Of a DNA stretch of 9,429 nucleotides, positions 1-6,383 are shown in pieces. Source of the DNA: Deltaproteobacteria bacterium (lineage in GTDB: Bacteria > Myxococcota_A > UBA9160 > PR03); contig JAGSPS010000182.1 of NCBI GenBank assembly GCA_018262315.1, positions 1-9,429 of the forward strand, read 5' to 3'. Positions within the stretch are counted from its first letter, which is position 1. Each line of letters starts with the position of its first letter. The translations under genes and the position numbers were made by a program. The notes beneath the pieces were generated by a model. The model ran no database searches. It saw nothing but the letters and a program-made list of their open reading frames with translations, and had not been told where the DNA came from.

Positions 1-1214
1 AGGCGTGTCGAGAGCAGATCGTTGCCCTCGTCGCTACGGCCGACCCAGATCTCGAGGCCGCTGCTGCTGCGGTAAACGCGCGGCACGAGACGCGCCGGAA
101 TCTCCTGCTTGCCGAGCCGCCACACGCGCCGCTTCGGAGCGGGTTCCACGCTTGTTGCAGCCGCGGTCAACGGCGCCGACTCGGCCGCGTAGCGCGCGAG
201 CAGCCGCGCAACTTCGGGATTCTCCGCGAACGCAGCGAGCCCCGCGACGTCGCCCGCCGCGATCGCGTCGAAGGCGGCGCGCAGCGCGACGAGCGCATCG
301 CGCCGCGCCTCCGCCTCGCCGCTCTCGCGCAGCGCGCGCTCGGCGCGGCGCTCGGCCTTGCGCGCCTTCGCGAACAGCGCGTCGAGGTTTGCGCGCGGTG
401 AGAGCGCGGGGTCGAGCGGGATCGCGACCTCCTCGTCGCTCGCGAAGTCGCGCACGCGCACTTCGCTCGCGCCGCGCCTCACGGAGCTGACGGCGCTCTT
501 CAACAGCTCGCCCTGCTGGCGCAAGTTCCCGACGACGTCGCCCGCCGCCGCGTCGCCGCGCAGCAACGACAGCTTTTTCTCGATCGCCGCGAGCGCGCGG
601 CGCAGCGCGCGGTCGATCCGCCGCTGGAGCGTGTCGGTCTCCCGCGCGCCCTCGCGTTGCGCGGCGAGCGCTTCGAGCGCCGCGAAGAAGCGCTCGCCGG
701 GCTCTGCGGCGAAGCGATCCTCGCCCTCGCCCGGCGGCTTCGAGGCGGGACTCTTCCAGACCGCACCGATCGCGAGGTCGCGACGCGTCTCGGCGAGTGG
801 CCGCAACGCGCCGAGCACGCGGCCCTCCGCGTCGAGCAGATGGAGATTGGTGCGCGGGCCAAGGATCGCGAGCAGCAACTCGAAGACACCCGCTTCGCCC
901 TCGAAGCGCAGCGCAGCCTGGCGATCGCCGTCGACGATGCGCGCGCCCGCGATGCGCGCTCCGCCCAGCCGCGCGCGCAGCAGTTGCGAGAAGCCGGGAG
1001 GCGCCGGTGGCGCGGCGGGGCGTCTCTCCACCACCGACAACCGCGCGCTCTTCGGCTCACAGCAGAAGAGCAGATGCAGGTCGCCGCGGCCGGCTCGATG
1101 CAGCGACACCACCACGCGCCGGTCGTCCGGCTGCACGATCTTCTCGACGCGCGCGCCCGGACACTCGCGATCGACGATCGCGACCGCGCGGCGCAGTTCC
1201 GCGAGCGACATCAT
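1..1214 (-). CDS. NFACT family protein (RqcH/Rqc2/FbpA-like), C-terminus cut by window edge
   Basis: The family binds stalled 50S subunits carrying peptidyl-tRNA and, in bacteria with active RqcH, recruits tRNA-Ala to add C-terminal alanine tails. About 404 codons are open from 1214 to the left edge with no stop. Visible parts: an N-terminal NFACT-N domain (about 1-150), with an Asp-Arg pair (in GDRQAALRF) at residues 97-98 counted from the first ATG, the spot of the tRNA-contacting DR pair in RqcH, and a GPRTNLHLLD strand; a charged helical middle (about 170-320) containing the family motif IPLDPALSPRANLDALF; then the start of the NFACT-R (DUF814) domain, RVYRSSSGLEIWVGR followed by GNDLL. 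The start is ATGATG at 1214/1211, where the first ATG overlaps the mutM stop in ATGA, so translation is probably coupled to mutM. Family membership is firm. Alanine-tailing activity is inferred from the family, and the rest of NFACT-R lies outside the window. Confidence 0.9.
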   Translation of the reverse strand, partial: MMSLAELRRAVAIVDRECPGARVEKIVQPDDRRVVVSLHRAGRGDLHLLFCCEPKSARLSVVERRPAAPPAPPGFSQLLRARLGGARIAGARIVDGDRQAALRFEGEAGVFELLLAILGPRTNLHLLDAEGRVLGALRPLAETRRDLAIGAVWKSPASKPPGEGEDRFAAEPGERFFAALEALAAQREGARETDTLQRRIDRALRRALAAIEKKLSLLRGDAAAGDVVGNLRQQGELLKSAVSSVRRGASEVRVRDFASDEEVAIPLDPALSPRANLDALFAKARKAERRAERALRESGEAEARRDALVALRAAFDAIAAGDVAGLAAFAENPEVARLLARYAAESAPLTAAATSVEPAPKRRVWRLGKQEIPARLVPRVYRSSSGLEIWVGRSDEGNDLLSTR

Positions 1215-2086
1215 TGCTGGCATCTCGGGCAGTAGTGCGCGCTGCGCTGACCCAGTACGATGCGCTTCACCCGCGCGCCGCACACGAGACACGGCTCGCC
1301 TTCGCGCGCGTAGACCCGACGCTCGTCCTGGTACGCGCCGTCCGCTCCGTCCGGCGAGATGTAGTCGCTGATCGACGAGCCGCCGGTCTCGATCGAGCGC
1401 AGCAGCACGCGGCGCAGCGCGCTCGCGATGCGCTCGGACTCGTCTCGCGTCACGCGACCCGCGCGACGCGTCGGCCGCACGCCGGCGCCGAAGAGCGCTT
1501 CGTCCGCGTAGATGTTGCCGACGCCCGCCAGCACCGCCTGATCGAGCAGCAGATTCTTCACCGCGACGCTGCGAGCGCGACTCGCCGCGAACAGCGCAGC
1601 GCCGGTGACCTCGAGCGCGTCGACACCGAGTCGGTCGAGTCGCTCCGAAGCTGCACCCGGCGCGAGCCACTGCACCTTGCCGAACTTGCGCGCGTCGCGC
1701 AGGAAGACCTCGGGGCCGGCGTCGCGAAAATGGAGACGCAGATGCGTGTGCTCGTCGGGCGTGAAGCGCGACTGCGCCTCGGGCGCGAGGCTGCCGCGCG
1801 CCGACGCGCGCAGCAGCCGCGGACTCGTGACGGCGCTCGAGAAGAGCTGCCCCGTCATGCCGAGGTGGAGGAGCAGGCGGCTGCCGTCGTCGAGCCTCGC
1901 GACGAGGTACTTGCCCTGGCGCGCGAGCCGCTGCACGCGGCGTCCGCCGAGTGCACGACGCAGCGCCGCGGGCGGCGTCAAGAAGAAATAGCTCGGCGCC
2001 GTGGTGTGGACGGCGTCGATGGTGCGACCGACCAGCAGCGGCGCGATACGCCGCCGCGTTGTCTCGACTTCGGGGAGTTCGGGCAC
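1211..2086 (-). CDS. mutM: Formamidopyrimidine-DNA glycosylase (Fpg/MutM)
   Basis: Bifunctional base-excision repair enzyme that removes 8-oxoguanine and formamidopyrimidines and nicks the abasic site. The 291-residue protein begins with the diagnostic PELPEVET: Pro2 is the Schiff-base nucleophile and Glu3 the catalytic acid, once the initiator Met is removed. Lys59 in RQGKYL matches the conserved N-terminal-domain lysine, and HLGMTGQL follows at 74-81. The helix-two-turn-helix carries AGVGNIYADEALF at about 187-199. The zinc finger is complete: Cys266, Cys269, Cys286 and Cys289 (C-x2-C-x16-C-x2-C), with Arg281 in GQRSAHYC. It is slightly longer than the usual 270-275 residues because of an extra loop around 84-107. 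The start codon is GTG at 2086, supported by AGAAGG six bases upstream and by the need for Pro at position 2. It lies 28 bases after the broken dehydrogenase and its stop overlaps the NFACT start. Confidence 0.97.
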   Translation of the reverse strand: MPELPEVETTRRRIAPLLVGRTIDAVHTTAPSYFFLTPPAALRRALGGRRVQRLARQGKYLVARLDDGSRLLLHLGMTGQLFSSAVTSPRLLRASARGSLAPEAQSRFTPDEHTHLRLHFRDAGPEVFLRDARKFGKVQWLAPGAASERLDRLGVDALEVTGAALFAASRARSVAVKNLLLDQAVLAGVGNIYADEALFGAGVRPTRRAGRVTRDESERIASALRRVLLRSIETGGSSISDYISPDGADGAYQDERRVYAREGEPCLVCGARVKRIVLGQRSAHYCPRCQQ

Positions 2087-2092
2087 GCGCAG

Positions 2093-2098
2093 CCTTCT
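2093..2098 (-). promoter_or_regulatory. Shine-Dalgarno site of mutM
   Basis: AGAAGG on the minus strand with a 6-base spacer to the GTG start at 2086. It decides the start, because mutM has no ATG at its N-terminus and the Pro-Glu catalytic end must directly follow the initiator. Confidence 0.7.
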
Positions 2099-2114
2099 CG
2101 AAACGGCGAGCTGT

Positions 2115-3099
2115 TCAACTCCGCCAGGGTTCGACCAGGATCTTGGCGTGCGCCTCGGGATTCGCGAGCGTGCGGAACGCCTCGCCGACGCCCTCGACGC
2201 CGGTCTTGCCCGTCACCATCGGCGCCACGTCGACTTCGCCCTCGGCGAGCGCGCGCAGCGTGCGCGCGAACTCGTCGGGTGTGTAGCCGAGCACGAACTG
2301 CACGTTCAGTTCCTTGTTGATGCCGAAGATCGGCCGGATCGAATCGTTCTCCATGCAGACGCCGGCGACGACGATGCGCGACTGCGGTGGCGCGCTGCGC
2401 ATCAGCTCGTCGATCACACCGGGCACGCCGACGCACTCGAAGAGCACGGCGGCCTTCGCGCCGGCGACTTCGCGCCAGGCGTCGATCGGGCGCTGCTCGT
2501 TCGGATCGACGATGACGTGTGCGCCCATGTGTTGCGCGAGGCGGCGCCGCATCGGCGAATAGTCGGCGGCGACGATCGTCTCCACGCCTGCGAGCCGCAG
2601 CCCCGCGATCACGGCGAGGCCCACCGGCCCGCAGCCGACGACGAGGGCGGCGTCGCGCGGTGTCAGGTTCGCCCTGGCGACGGCGTGGACGCCGACTGCG
2701 ATCGGCTCGGTGGTCGCGGCGTGCTCGGTGGCGAGACCGTTCGGCACCTCGAGCAGCAGCGGTTCGGTGAGCACCATCAACTCGCCGTAGCCTCCCGGCA
2801 CCTCATCGGAATAGCCGACCGCTTGCGGCCTGCCGCCGCGGAAGCTGATCGGCATCGAGACGACGCGGCTTCCGACCGGGATCTGCTTCAGCGTGTTCGG
2901 CCCGAAGCAGGTTCGGAACGAACGGCGCGCCGGTCTCGCGCATCGACTCCATCATCTTGTCGGCGTGGCGGAGCATGTGGAGATCCGAGCCGCAGATGCC
3001 GCAGGCGAGCGTCTTGACCAACACCTCACCGGAGCCCGGCACCGGATCGGCCAGCGTGTCCGTCACGATCTCCTTGTTGCGCATCACCGCCGCACGCAT
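2115..3099 (-). pseudogene. Zinc-dependent alcohol dehydrogenase (MDR family), internal deletion and frameshift
   Basis: Two minus-strand reading frames together make one medium-chain dehydrogenase/reductase. Frame one, from ATG 3099, gives about 64 residues with VLVKTLACGICGSDLH (Cys36 is the usual catalytic-zinc ligand) and ends its homology at GAPFVPNL near 2908. Frame two resumes at FGPNTLKQIPVGSRVVS near 2906 and reads to TGA at 2115, through VPGGYGELM, TEPIAVGVHAV, the Rossmann motif GCGPVGLAV with AADYS after it (Asp suggests NAD preference), ECVGVPG, and a C-terminal AKILVEPW. Between them the segment that normally carries the GHEF zinc-ligand motif, about 15-20 residues, is missing, and the frame shifts by one base. 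The joined length is about 328 residues against about 345-350 expected. Frame one stops at 2803; frame two could restart at ATG 2855 but would lack the catalytic half. ATG 3099 is preferred over GTG 3105 because GAGG lies five bases upstream. A sequencing or assembly error is possible, though a whole segment, not one base, is absent. Confidence 0.85.
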
Positions 3100-3147
3100 G
3101 TCCACCTCGTCACTCGAGCCGGAATGTCCACCTCGCCACTCGAGCCG
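3098..3147. repeat. 26-bp tandem duplication covering the dehydrogenase ribosome-binding site
   Basis: Two 24-base copies, 3098-3121 and 3124-3147, repeat with a 26-base period and differ at one position (T3110 / C3136). On the minus strand each copy contains GAGGTGGACAT. The gene-proximal copy ends in the real start ATG (3099). The distal copy continues into ATT (3125) where the start codon would be, 26 bases out of phase with the gene. One copy is therefore a working ribosome-binding site and the other a decoy lacking its ATG. Confidence 0.85.
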
Positions 3148-3176
3148 TGTTCGGCTCGCCGCCGTCCGGCGGCGAG
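3141..3176 (-). terminator. Two overlapping hairpins downstream of the hydrolase gene
   Basis: On the minus strand, 20 bases after the hydrolase stop (3196), positions 3176-3155 form a perfect 10-bp GC-rich stem with a two-base loop (nine pairs with a four-base loop is more realistic sterically). The next stem, 3158-3141, is CGAGCCG / CGGCTCG around a four-base loop and shares four bases with the first, so both cannot be complete at once. No U-run follows, so this may be a weak or Rho-assisted terminator, or simply a structured leader for the dehydrogenase. Confidence 0.45.
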
Positions 3177-3195
3177 CGGGGTCGTGGGTTGCACT

Positions 3196-4149
3196 CTAGC
3201 GGCACTCGGTCCCGATCCAGTCCACCAGCGCGTGCGCCAACGCGATGCGCTTGTCGGAGAAGGCGTGGTCGGCATCGAGCACGACGCTGCGGGTGTGCTT
3301 CGCGCCGGCAGCGGCGAAGGCGGCGACCAGCGGGTCGTGATGGATGGATGCGGGCGTCACGGCGTCGCGCGCACCGGCCACGAGCAGCACCGGACGTGTT
3401 GCGAGCGCGTTGGCGCGTCGTGCGGTGTCGAAGCGATCGGCGTTCTTCATCAGCTCCGCGACCAGCTTCTTGCCGGATGCGCCGCGGATCGGTCCGCTCC
3501 AGCCTCCCAGCGCCTTCTCGAACTCGGCGCGGCGATCGGGATTCGCCGCGGTGCGACCGAGCAGCCCCAGGTTTGCGCCGGCCAGCGATGCCACGCAGCG
3601 CACACCGGGATCCTCCGACGCCGCCGTGATCGCGAGGAACCCGCCCATGCTGTGACCCACCAGCGCGACGCGCGACGGGTCGGAGCGGAAGCGCTTCGCG
3701 AACGAGGCCGTGCGCGCCTCCGCGAGCGCCGAGCCCACGTCTTCGAGCGCATTCGAGAAACTGAACTTCCCCTGGCTGCCCCACGCGCCGCGATAGTGGA
3801 AGAGCAGCACGTCCCAGCCCGCGCGCCGCAGCGACTGCGCGAGATCGGCGTTGCGCTCGTCGCCCGGATAGCCGTGCAGCAGGATCACGAGCGGATGCGG
3901 GCCCGCTCCCTGTGCGACGTAGACGATCCCGACCATGTACGACTCGCCACTCGCGATGGCGACCTCCTCGATCGCCGCCGGGTAGGCCGCGTCGATCGTG
4001 GCAGGATCGCTCGTGACGGGATCGGTCGCGGCCGCGGCGGTCGCGGCCGCCGACCGAGCGGGGGCCGGTGCCGCGGGCGCCTTCGTCTGCGCGCAGGCGA
4101 CGAGCATGGCGGCGATCGCGAGTAGCAGGAAGCGTTGCGTGTGGAGCAT
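3196..4149 (-). CDS. Alpha/beta-hydrolase lipoprotein (dienelactone hydrolase / acyl-peptidase-like)
   Basis: Predicted secreted serine hydrolase; substrate unknown. The 317-residue product starts with a lipoprotein signal peptide: hydrophobic residues 6-18 and lipobox LVAC, with Cys19 as the predicted lipidated residue. An Ala/Pro/Thr-rich tether (20-50) follows. The catalytic fold shows the oxyanion strand VILLHGYPGDE (88-98), the nucleophile elbow GHSMGG (Ser167), the acid Asp262 in AGARDAVTP and the base His295 in DADHAFSD, giving a full triad in the expected order. The start is ATG 4149 with GAGG five bases upstream. A TAGACT -10-like element lies at 4175-4180. It is divergent from the methyltransferase gene, 58 bases apart, and separated from the downstream dehydrogenase remnant by 96 bases with hairpins, so it is probably its own transcription unit. 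Esterase, lipase or peptidase activity cannot be told apart from sequence. Confidence 0.9.
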   Translation of the reverse strand: MLHTQRFLLLAIAAMLVACAQTKAPAAPAPARSAAATAAAATDPVTSDPATIDAAYPAAIEEVAIASGESYMVGIVYVAQGAGPHPLVILLHGYPGDERNADLAQSLRRAGWDVLLFHYRGAWGSQGKFSFSNALEDVGSALAEARTASFAKRFRSDPSRVALVGHSMGGFLAITAASEDPGVRCVASLAGANLGLLGRTAANPDRRAEFEKALGGWSGPIRGASGKKLVAELMKNADRFDTARRANALATRPVLLVAGARDAVTPASIHHDPLVAAFAAAGAKHTRSVVLDADHAFSDKRIALAHALVDWIGTECR

Positions 4150-4207
4150 CGGGACCTCGCGGCGGAAAGGAGGCAGTCTAGGTTACGGTGACCGTGCCGA
4201 GGAGTGC
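4150..4207. promoter_or_regulatory. Divergent intergenic region between hydrolase and methyltransferase
   Basis: 58 bases between two divergent starts. The minus strand has TAGACT (4180-4175) as a possible -10 for the hydrolase and GAGG before its ATG. The plus strand has GAGGAG (4199-4204) directly before the methyltransferase ATG. CGGTGACCG at 4187-4195 has dyad symmetry around one central base and could be an operator half or chance. No -35 hexamer is convincing, so the exact promoters are not resolved. Confidence 0.35.
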
Positions 4208-4987
4208 ATGGGTGACGAGCAGCAATCGGTCGTCTTCGATCGCGCGGCCGACTTCTACGACGCCACGCGCGGCTTCCCGCCGGGTGTGGCGGCGCGCGCC
4301 GCTGCGCTGGTCGTCGAGGTGGGCGGGCTCGGCGCCACGTCGCGCGTGCTCGAAGTCGGCGTCGGCACCGGGCGCGTTGCGCTGCCGCTGGCAGCGCTCG
4401 TGTCGAACGTCGTGGGCGTGGATCTCTCGGTTCCGATGTTGCGACACCTCTTGGCGAAACGCGGCGAGCCGCGCGTCGCGGTGGCGCGCGCCGACGCCGT
4501 GCAGCTCCCCTTCCCTGCCGCCCGCTTCGACGCGGTGATCGGCGTGCACTTCTTCCACCTCGTGCCGCGCTGGCGCGAGGCGCTCGCCGAGGTGGCTCGC
4601 GTGTTGCGTCGCGGCGCGCCGCTACTGCTCGGCGCGGACGAGCCGCAGGACGCCTGGGCGCGCTGTCGCGAGGAACTCGCGGTCTGCAACGCGGTCGACC
4701 ATCCCGGCGTGTCGCGCAGCCGTTTCTTCGACTTCCCGGCGGACGAAGGCTGGAGCCCGCTCGGCGAGCGCCACCGCATCGCGTTTCCGCGCCGGATCCG
4801 CCCCCGGCAGATTCTCGAGCGCCTCGCCGAGCGCAGCTGGTCGATCACCTGGCGCATGAGCGACGCGCAGATCGAGCGCGCGGTGGAGGCGCTGCGCCCG
4901 GAACTCGTCGCGCGCTTCGGAGACCTCGACGCGGAAGCCGAGGTCGCCGGCGGATTCAGCGTCCAGGGCTGGCTCGCGCCGGAATGA
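4208..4987 (+). CDS. Class I SAM-dependent methyltransferase (Methyltransf_11 / UbiE-like)
   Basis: Transfers a methyl group from S-adenosylmethionine to an unidentified acceptor. The 259-residue product has the class I Rossmann motifs in order: DRAADFYDATRGFP at 11-24, motif I VLEVGVGTGR (47-56), acidic end of strand 2 at VVGVDLS (Asp72, binding the SAM ribose), ADAVQLPFPAARFDAV (95-110), and the post-motif strand REALAEVARVLRRGAPLLLG (123-142). The C-terminal part (about 180-259) has no motif I recognise and probably shapes the acceptor site. The frame stays open upstream to 3998, but ATG 4208 is the start: GAGGAG immediately precedes it and similarity to methyltransferases begins only there. 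The P450 follows after 50 bases, on the same strand, so the two may act on the same substrate; that is inference from position only. Confidence 0.9.
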   Translation: MGDEQQSVVFDRAADFYDATRGFPPGVAARAAALVVEVGGLGATSRVLEVGVGTGRVALPLAALVSNVVGVDLSVPMLRHLLAKRGEPRVAVARADAVQLPFPAARFDAVIGVHFFHLVPRWREALAEVARVLRRGAPLLLGADEPQDAWARCREELAVCNAVDHPGVSRSRFFDFPADEGWSPLGERHRIAFPRRIRPRQILERLAERSWSITWRMSDAQIERAVEALRPELVARFGDLDAEAEVAGGFSVQGWLAPE

Positions 4988-4998
4988 ACCGGAGTGAG

Positions 4999-5004
4999 TA
5001 GAAT
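4999..5004 (+). promoter_or_regulatory. Possible -10 element (TAGAAT) upstream of the P450 gene
   Basis: TAGAAT differs from the sigma-70 -10 consensus at one base. It lies 33 bases before the P450 start and is followed by G-G-C-G-C. The same TAGAATG string followed by GC-rich sequence occurs before the gene at 9135. No good -35 hexamer is seen 16-18 bases upstream, so this remains a weak call. Confidence 0.35.
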
Positions 5005-5007
5005 GGC

Positions 5008-5025
5008 GCAGCGCCCCCGCGCTGC
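5008..5025 (+). other. Short GC hairpin just upstream of the P450 Shine-Dalgarno
   Basis: A perfect 7-bp stem, GCAGCGC pairing with GCGCTGC, encloses the loop CCCC. It ends one base before GGAG (5027-5030), the ribosome-binding site that lies seven bases before ATG 5038. If transcribed from the methyltransferase promoter it could act as a weak intercistronic structure. Confidence 0.4.
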
Positions 5026-5037
5026 TGGAGAACGCCG

Positions 5038-6285
5038 ATGCCTGACGTCGCTTCCTTCGACCCGCGCAAGCTCGACCCGATCTCGTCCGCGCACTACGAA
5101 CGCAACGGCTATCCGTTCCGAGAGTGGGCCTGGCTCCGCAAGAACGATCCGGTCTCGATGATCACGCATCCGGGCTACGACCCGTTCTGGGCGATCACGA
5201 AGCACGCCGACATCATCGAGCTGTCCAAGCAGCCCAATCTCTTCCTCAACGAGCCGCGCCTTGCGGTCTTCAACAACAGCGTGCCGCCGCCGCCCGAGGC
5301 GACGATCCGCCACCTGTTGAACATGGATCCACCGGATCACGGCCAGTACCGCAACGTAGCGGCGAAGCGCTTCACGCCGCGCGCCGTGCAGACCTGGGCG
5401 TCCAAGGTGCAGCGCATCACCGACGAAGTGCTCGACGACTGTTCGCAGCGCAACAGCGGCGACTTCGTCCAGGACATCTCCGCGCGCATCACGATCGCGG
5501 TGATCGCCGAGATGCTCGGCGTACCCGCGAGCGACCGCGGCCTGCTGTTCCGCTGGACCAACGAGGTGATCGCACCCGAAGATCCCGAGTACCAGACGGG
5601 GGGCAATCCCGAGGCGACGCTCGAGAAGGCGCGCATCGAGCTGTTCCAGTACTTCGACGCGATGTCGAAGGACCGCCGGGCAAACCCCAGGGACGACATC
5701 GTCAGCGTCGTCGCGAGCGGTGCGGTCGACGGCGCGCCGCTCGGTCCCGTCGAACTGCTCTCCTACTATCTGCTGGTCGTCGTCGCCGGCAACGAGACCA
5801 CGCGCAACGCGATGACCGGCGGCATGCTCGCGTTCCTCGAGAACCCCGGCGAATGGGAGAAGCTCCAGGCGAACCCGGACCTGCTCGATCTCGCCGTCGA
5901 AGAAGTCGTGCGCTGGACGACGCCCGTGATCCAGTTCTGCCGCACCGCCACGCGCGACTACCCACTGCGCGACAAGGTCATCAGGAAGGGCGAGAGCGCC
6001 TGCTTGTTCTACCCGTCGGCGAATCGCGACGAGGAAGTCTTCGCGGACGGCGACGTGTTCCGCATCGACCGCGACCCGAACCGCCACCTCGCCTTCGGCG
6101 TCGGCGAGCATGTCTGCCTCGGCGCGCACCTCGCGCGCCTCGAACTGCGCTGCGCGTTCGCCGCGCTGCGCGAGCGGCTGCGCTCGGCCGAACTCTCGGG
6201 CCCGGTCGAGCGCGCCCGCTCCAGCTTCGTCGGCGGCATCAAACGCGCCCCAATGCGCTGGCAAATCACCGGATCGCTGGGATAG
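5038..6285 (+). CDS. Cytochrome P450, CYP124/125/142-like
   Basis: Soluble bacterial heme-thiolate monooxygenase of 415 residues, the normal length, needing external ferredoxin and reductase that are not in this window. Landmarks: C-helix region NMDPPDHGQYR (95-105), I-helix oxygen-activation motif AGNETTRNAMTGGM (250-263), K-helix E289-x-x-R292 in EEVVRWTTPV, SANRDE (327-332), and the heme loop FGVGEHVCLGAHLARLE with Cys360 as axial ligand. The combination AGNETTRNA, RWTTPV, SANRDE and LAFGVGEHVCLGAHLARLEL resembles the CYP124/125/142 group, which hydroxylates steroid side chains and methyl-branched lipids at the terminal position. The substrate here is inferred only at that level. The start has GGAG seven bases upstream. 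The gene follows the methyltransferase at 50 bases and its TAG stop touches the 97-bp palindrome. Confidence 0.95.
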   Translation: MPDVASFDPRKLDPISSAHYERNGYPFREWAWLRKNDPVSMITHPGYDPFWAITKHADIIELSKQPNLFLNEPRLAVFNNSVPPPPEATIRHLLNMDPPDHGQYRNVAAKRFTPRAVQTWASKVQRITDEVLDDCSQRNSGDFVQDISARITIAVIAEMLGVPASDRGLLFRWTNEVIAPEDPEYQTGGNPEATLEKARIELFQYFDAMSKDRRANPRDDIVSVVASGAVDGAPLGPVELLSYYLLVVVAGNETTRNAMTGGMLAFLENPGEWEKLQANPDLLDLAVEEVVRWTTPVIQFCRTATRDYPLRDKVIRKGESACLFYPSANRDEEVFADGDVFRIDRDPNRHLAFGVGEHVCLGAHLARLELRCAFAALRERLRSAELSGPVERARSSFVGGIKRAPMRWQITGSLG

Positions 6286-6381
6286 GTGCCGGGCGTCAGG
6301 TTATTTCTTGTCAGGTTATTCACCGCGCCCTCGCGCGAATGCCCAACAACTTGACAACGAAATAACTTGACGCCCGGCACC
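6285..6381. repeat. 97-bp near-perfect palindrome (REPIN/MITE-like) between convergent genes
   Basis: Arms 6285-6320 and 6345-6381 are reverse complements over 36-37 bases with three mismatches and one extra base; both begin GGTGCCGGGCGTCA when read inward. Two of the mismatches become G-U pairs in the plus-strand RNA. Each arm also holds an internal direct repeat: GTCAGGTTATT at 6295-6305 and again at 6310-6320, with GTCAAGTT versions in the other arm. The 24-base centre (6321-6344) contains a small GCGC/GCGC stem. The element starts on the last base of the P450 TAG and ends two bases before the ychF stop, so it is the entire intergenic region. It would fold into a long hairpin in either transcript and could work as a bidirectional terminator or 3' stabiliser. 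AT-rich words such as GTTATTT contrast with the flanking genes and suggest a mobile palindrome; no transposase is in the window. Confidence 0.85.
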
Positions 6382-6383
6382 GG

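Noticed and set aside
1..1200. Plus-strand frames in the left 1.2 kb
   Set aside because: The minus strand is open for about 404 codons with clear NFACT motifs; the plus-strand products are Arg/Ser/Ala-rich shadows.
797..2320. Open frame of 507 codons on the plus strand
   Set aside because: It lies opposite mutM, NFACT and the dehydrogenase, and its product is Arg/Ala-rich without motifs. It comes from GC-biased third positions of the real genes.
2901..2912. Programmed ribosomal frameshift joining the two dehydrogenase frames
   Set aside because: There is no slippery heptamer, and joining the frames would still leave out the GHE segment, so a shift would not restore a working enzyme.
3998..4207. 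N-terminal extension of the methyltransferase to 3998
   Set aside because: It would overlap the hydrolase signal-peptide region antisense, is Ala/Gly-rich, and ignores the strong GAGGAG just before ATG 4208.
4255..6264. Open frame of 669 codons on the minus strand, antisense to the methyltransferase and P450
   Set aside because: It is a GC-rich shadow: low-complexity Arg/Ala/Asp-rich product with no domain, running through two genes with complete catalytic motifs on the other strand.
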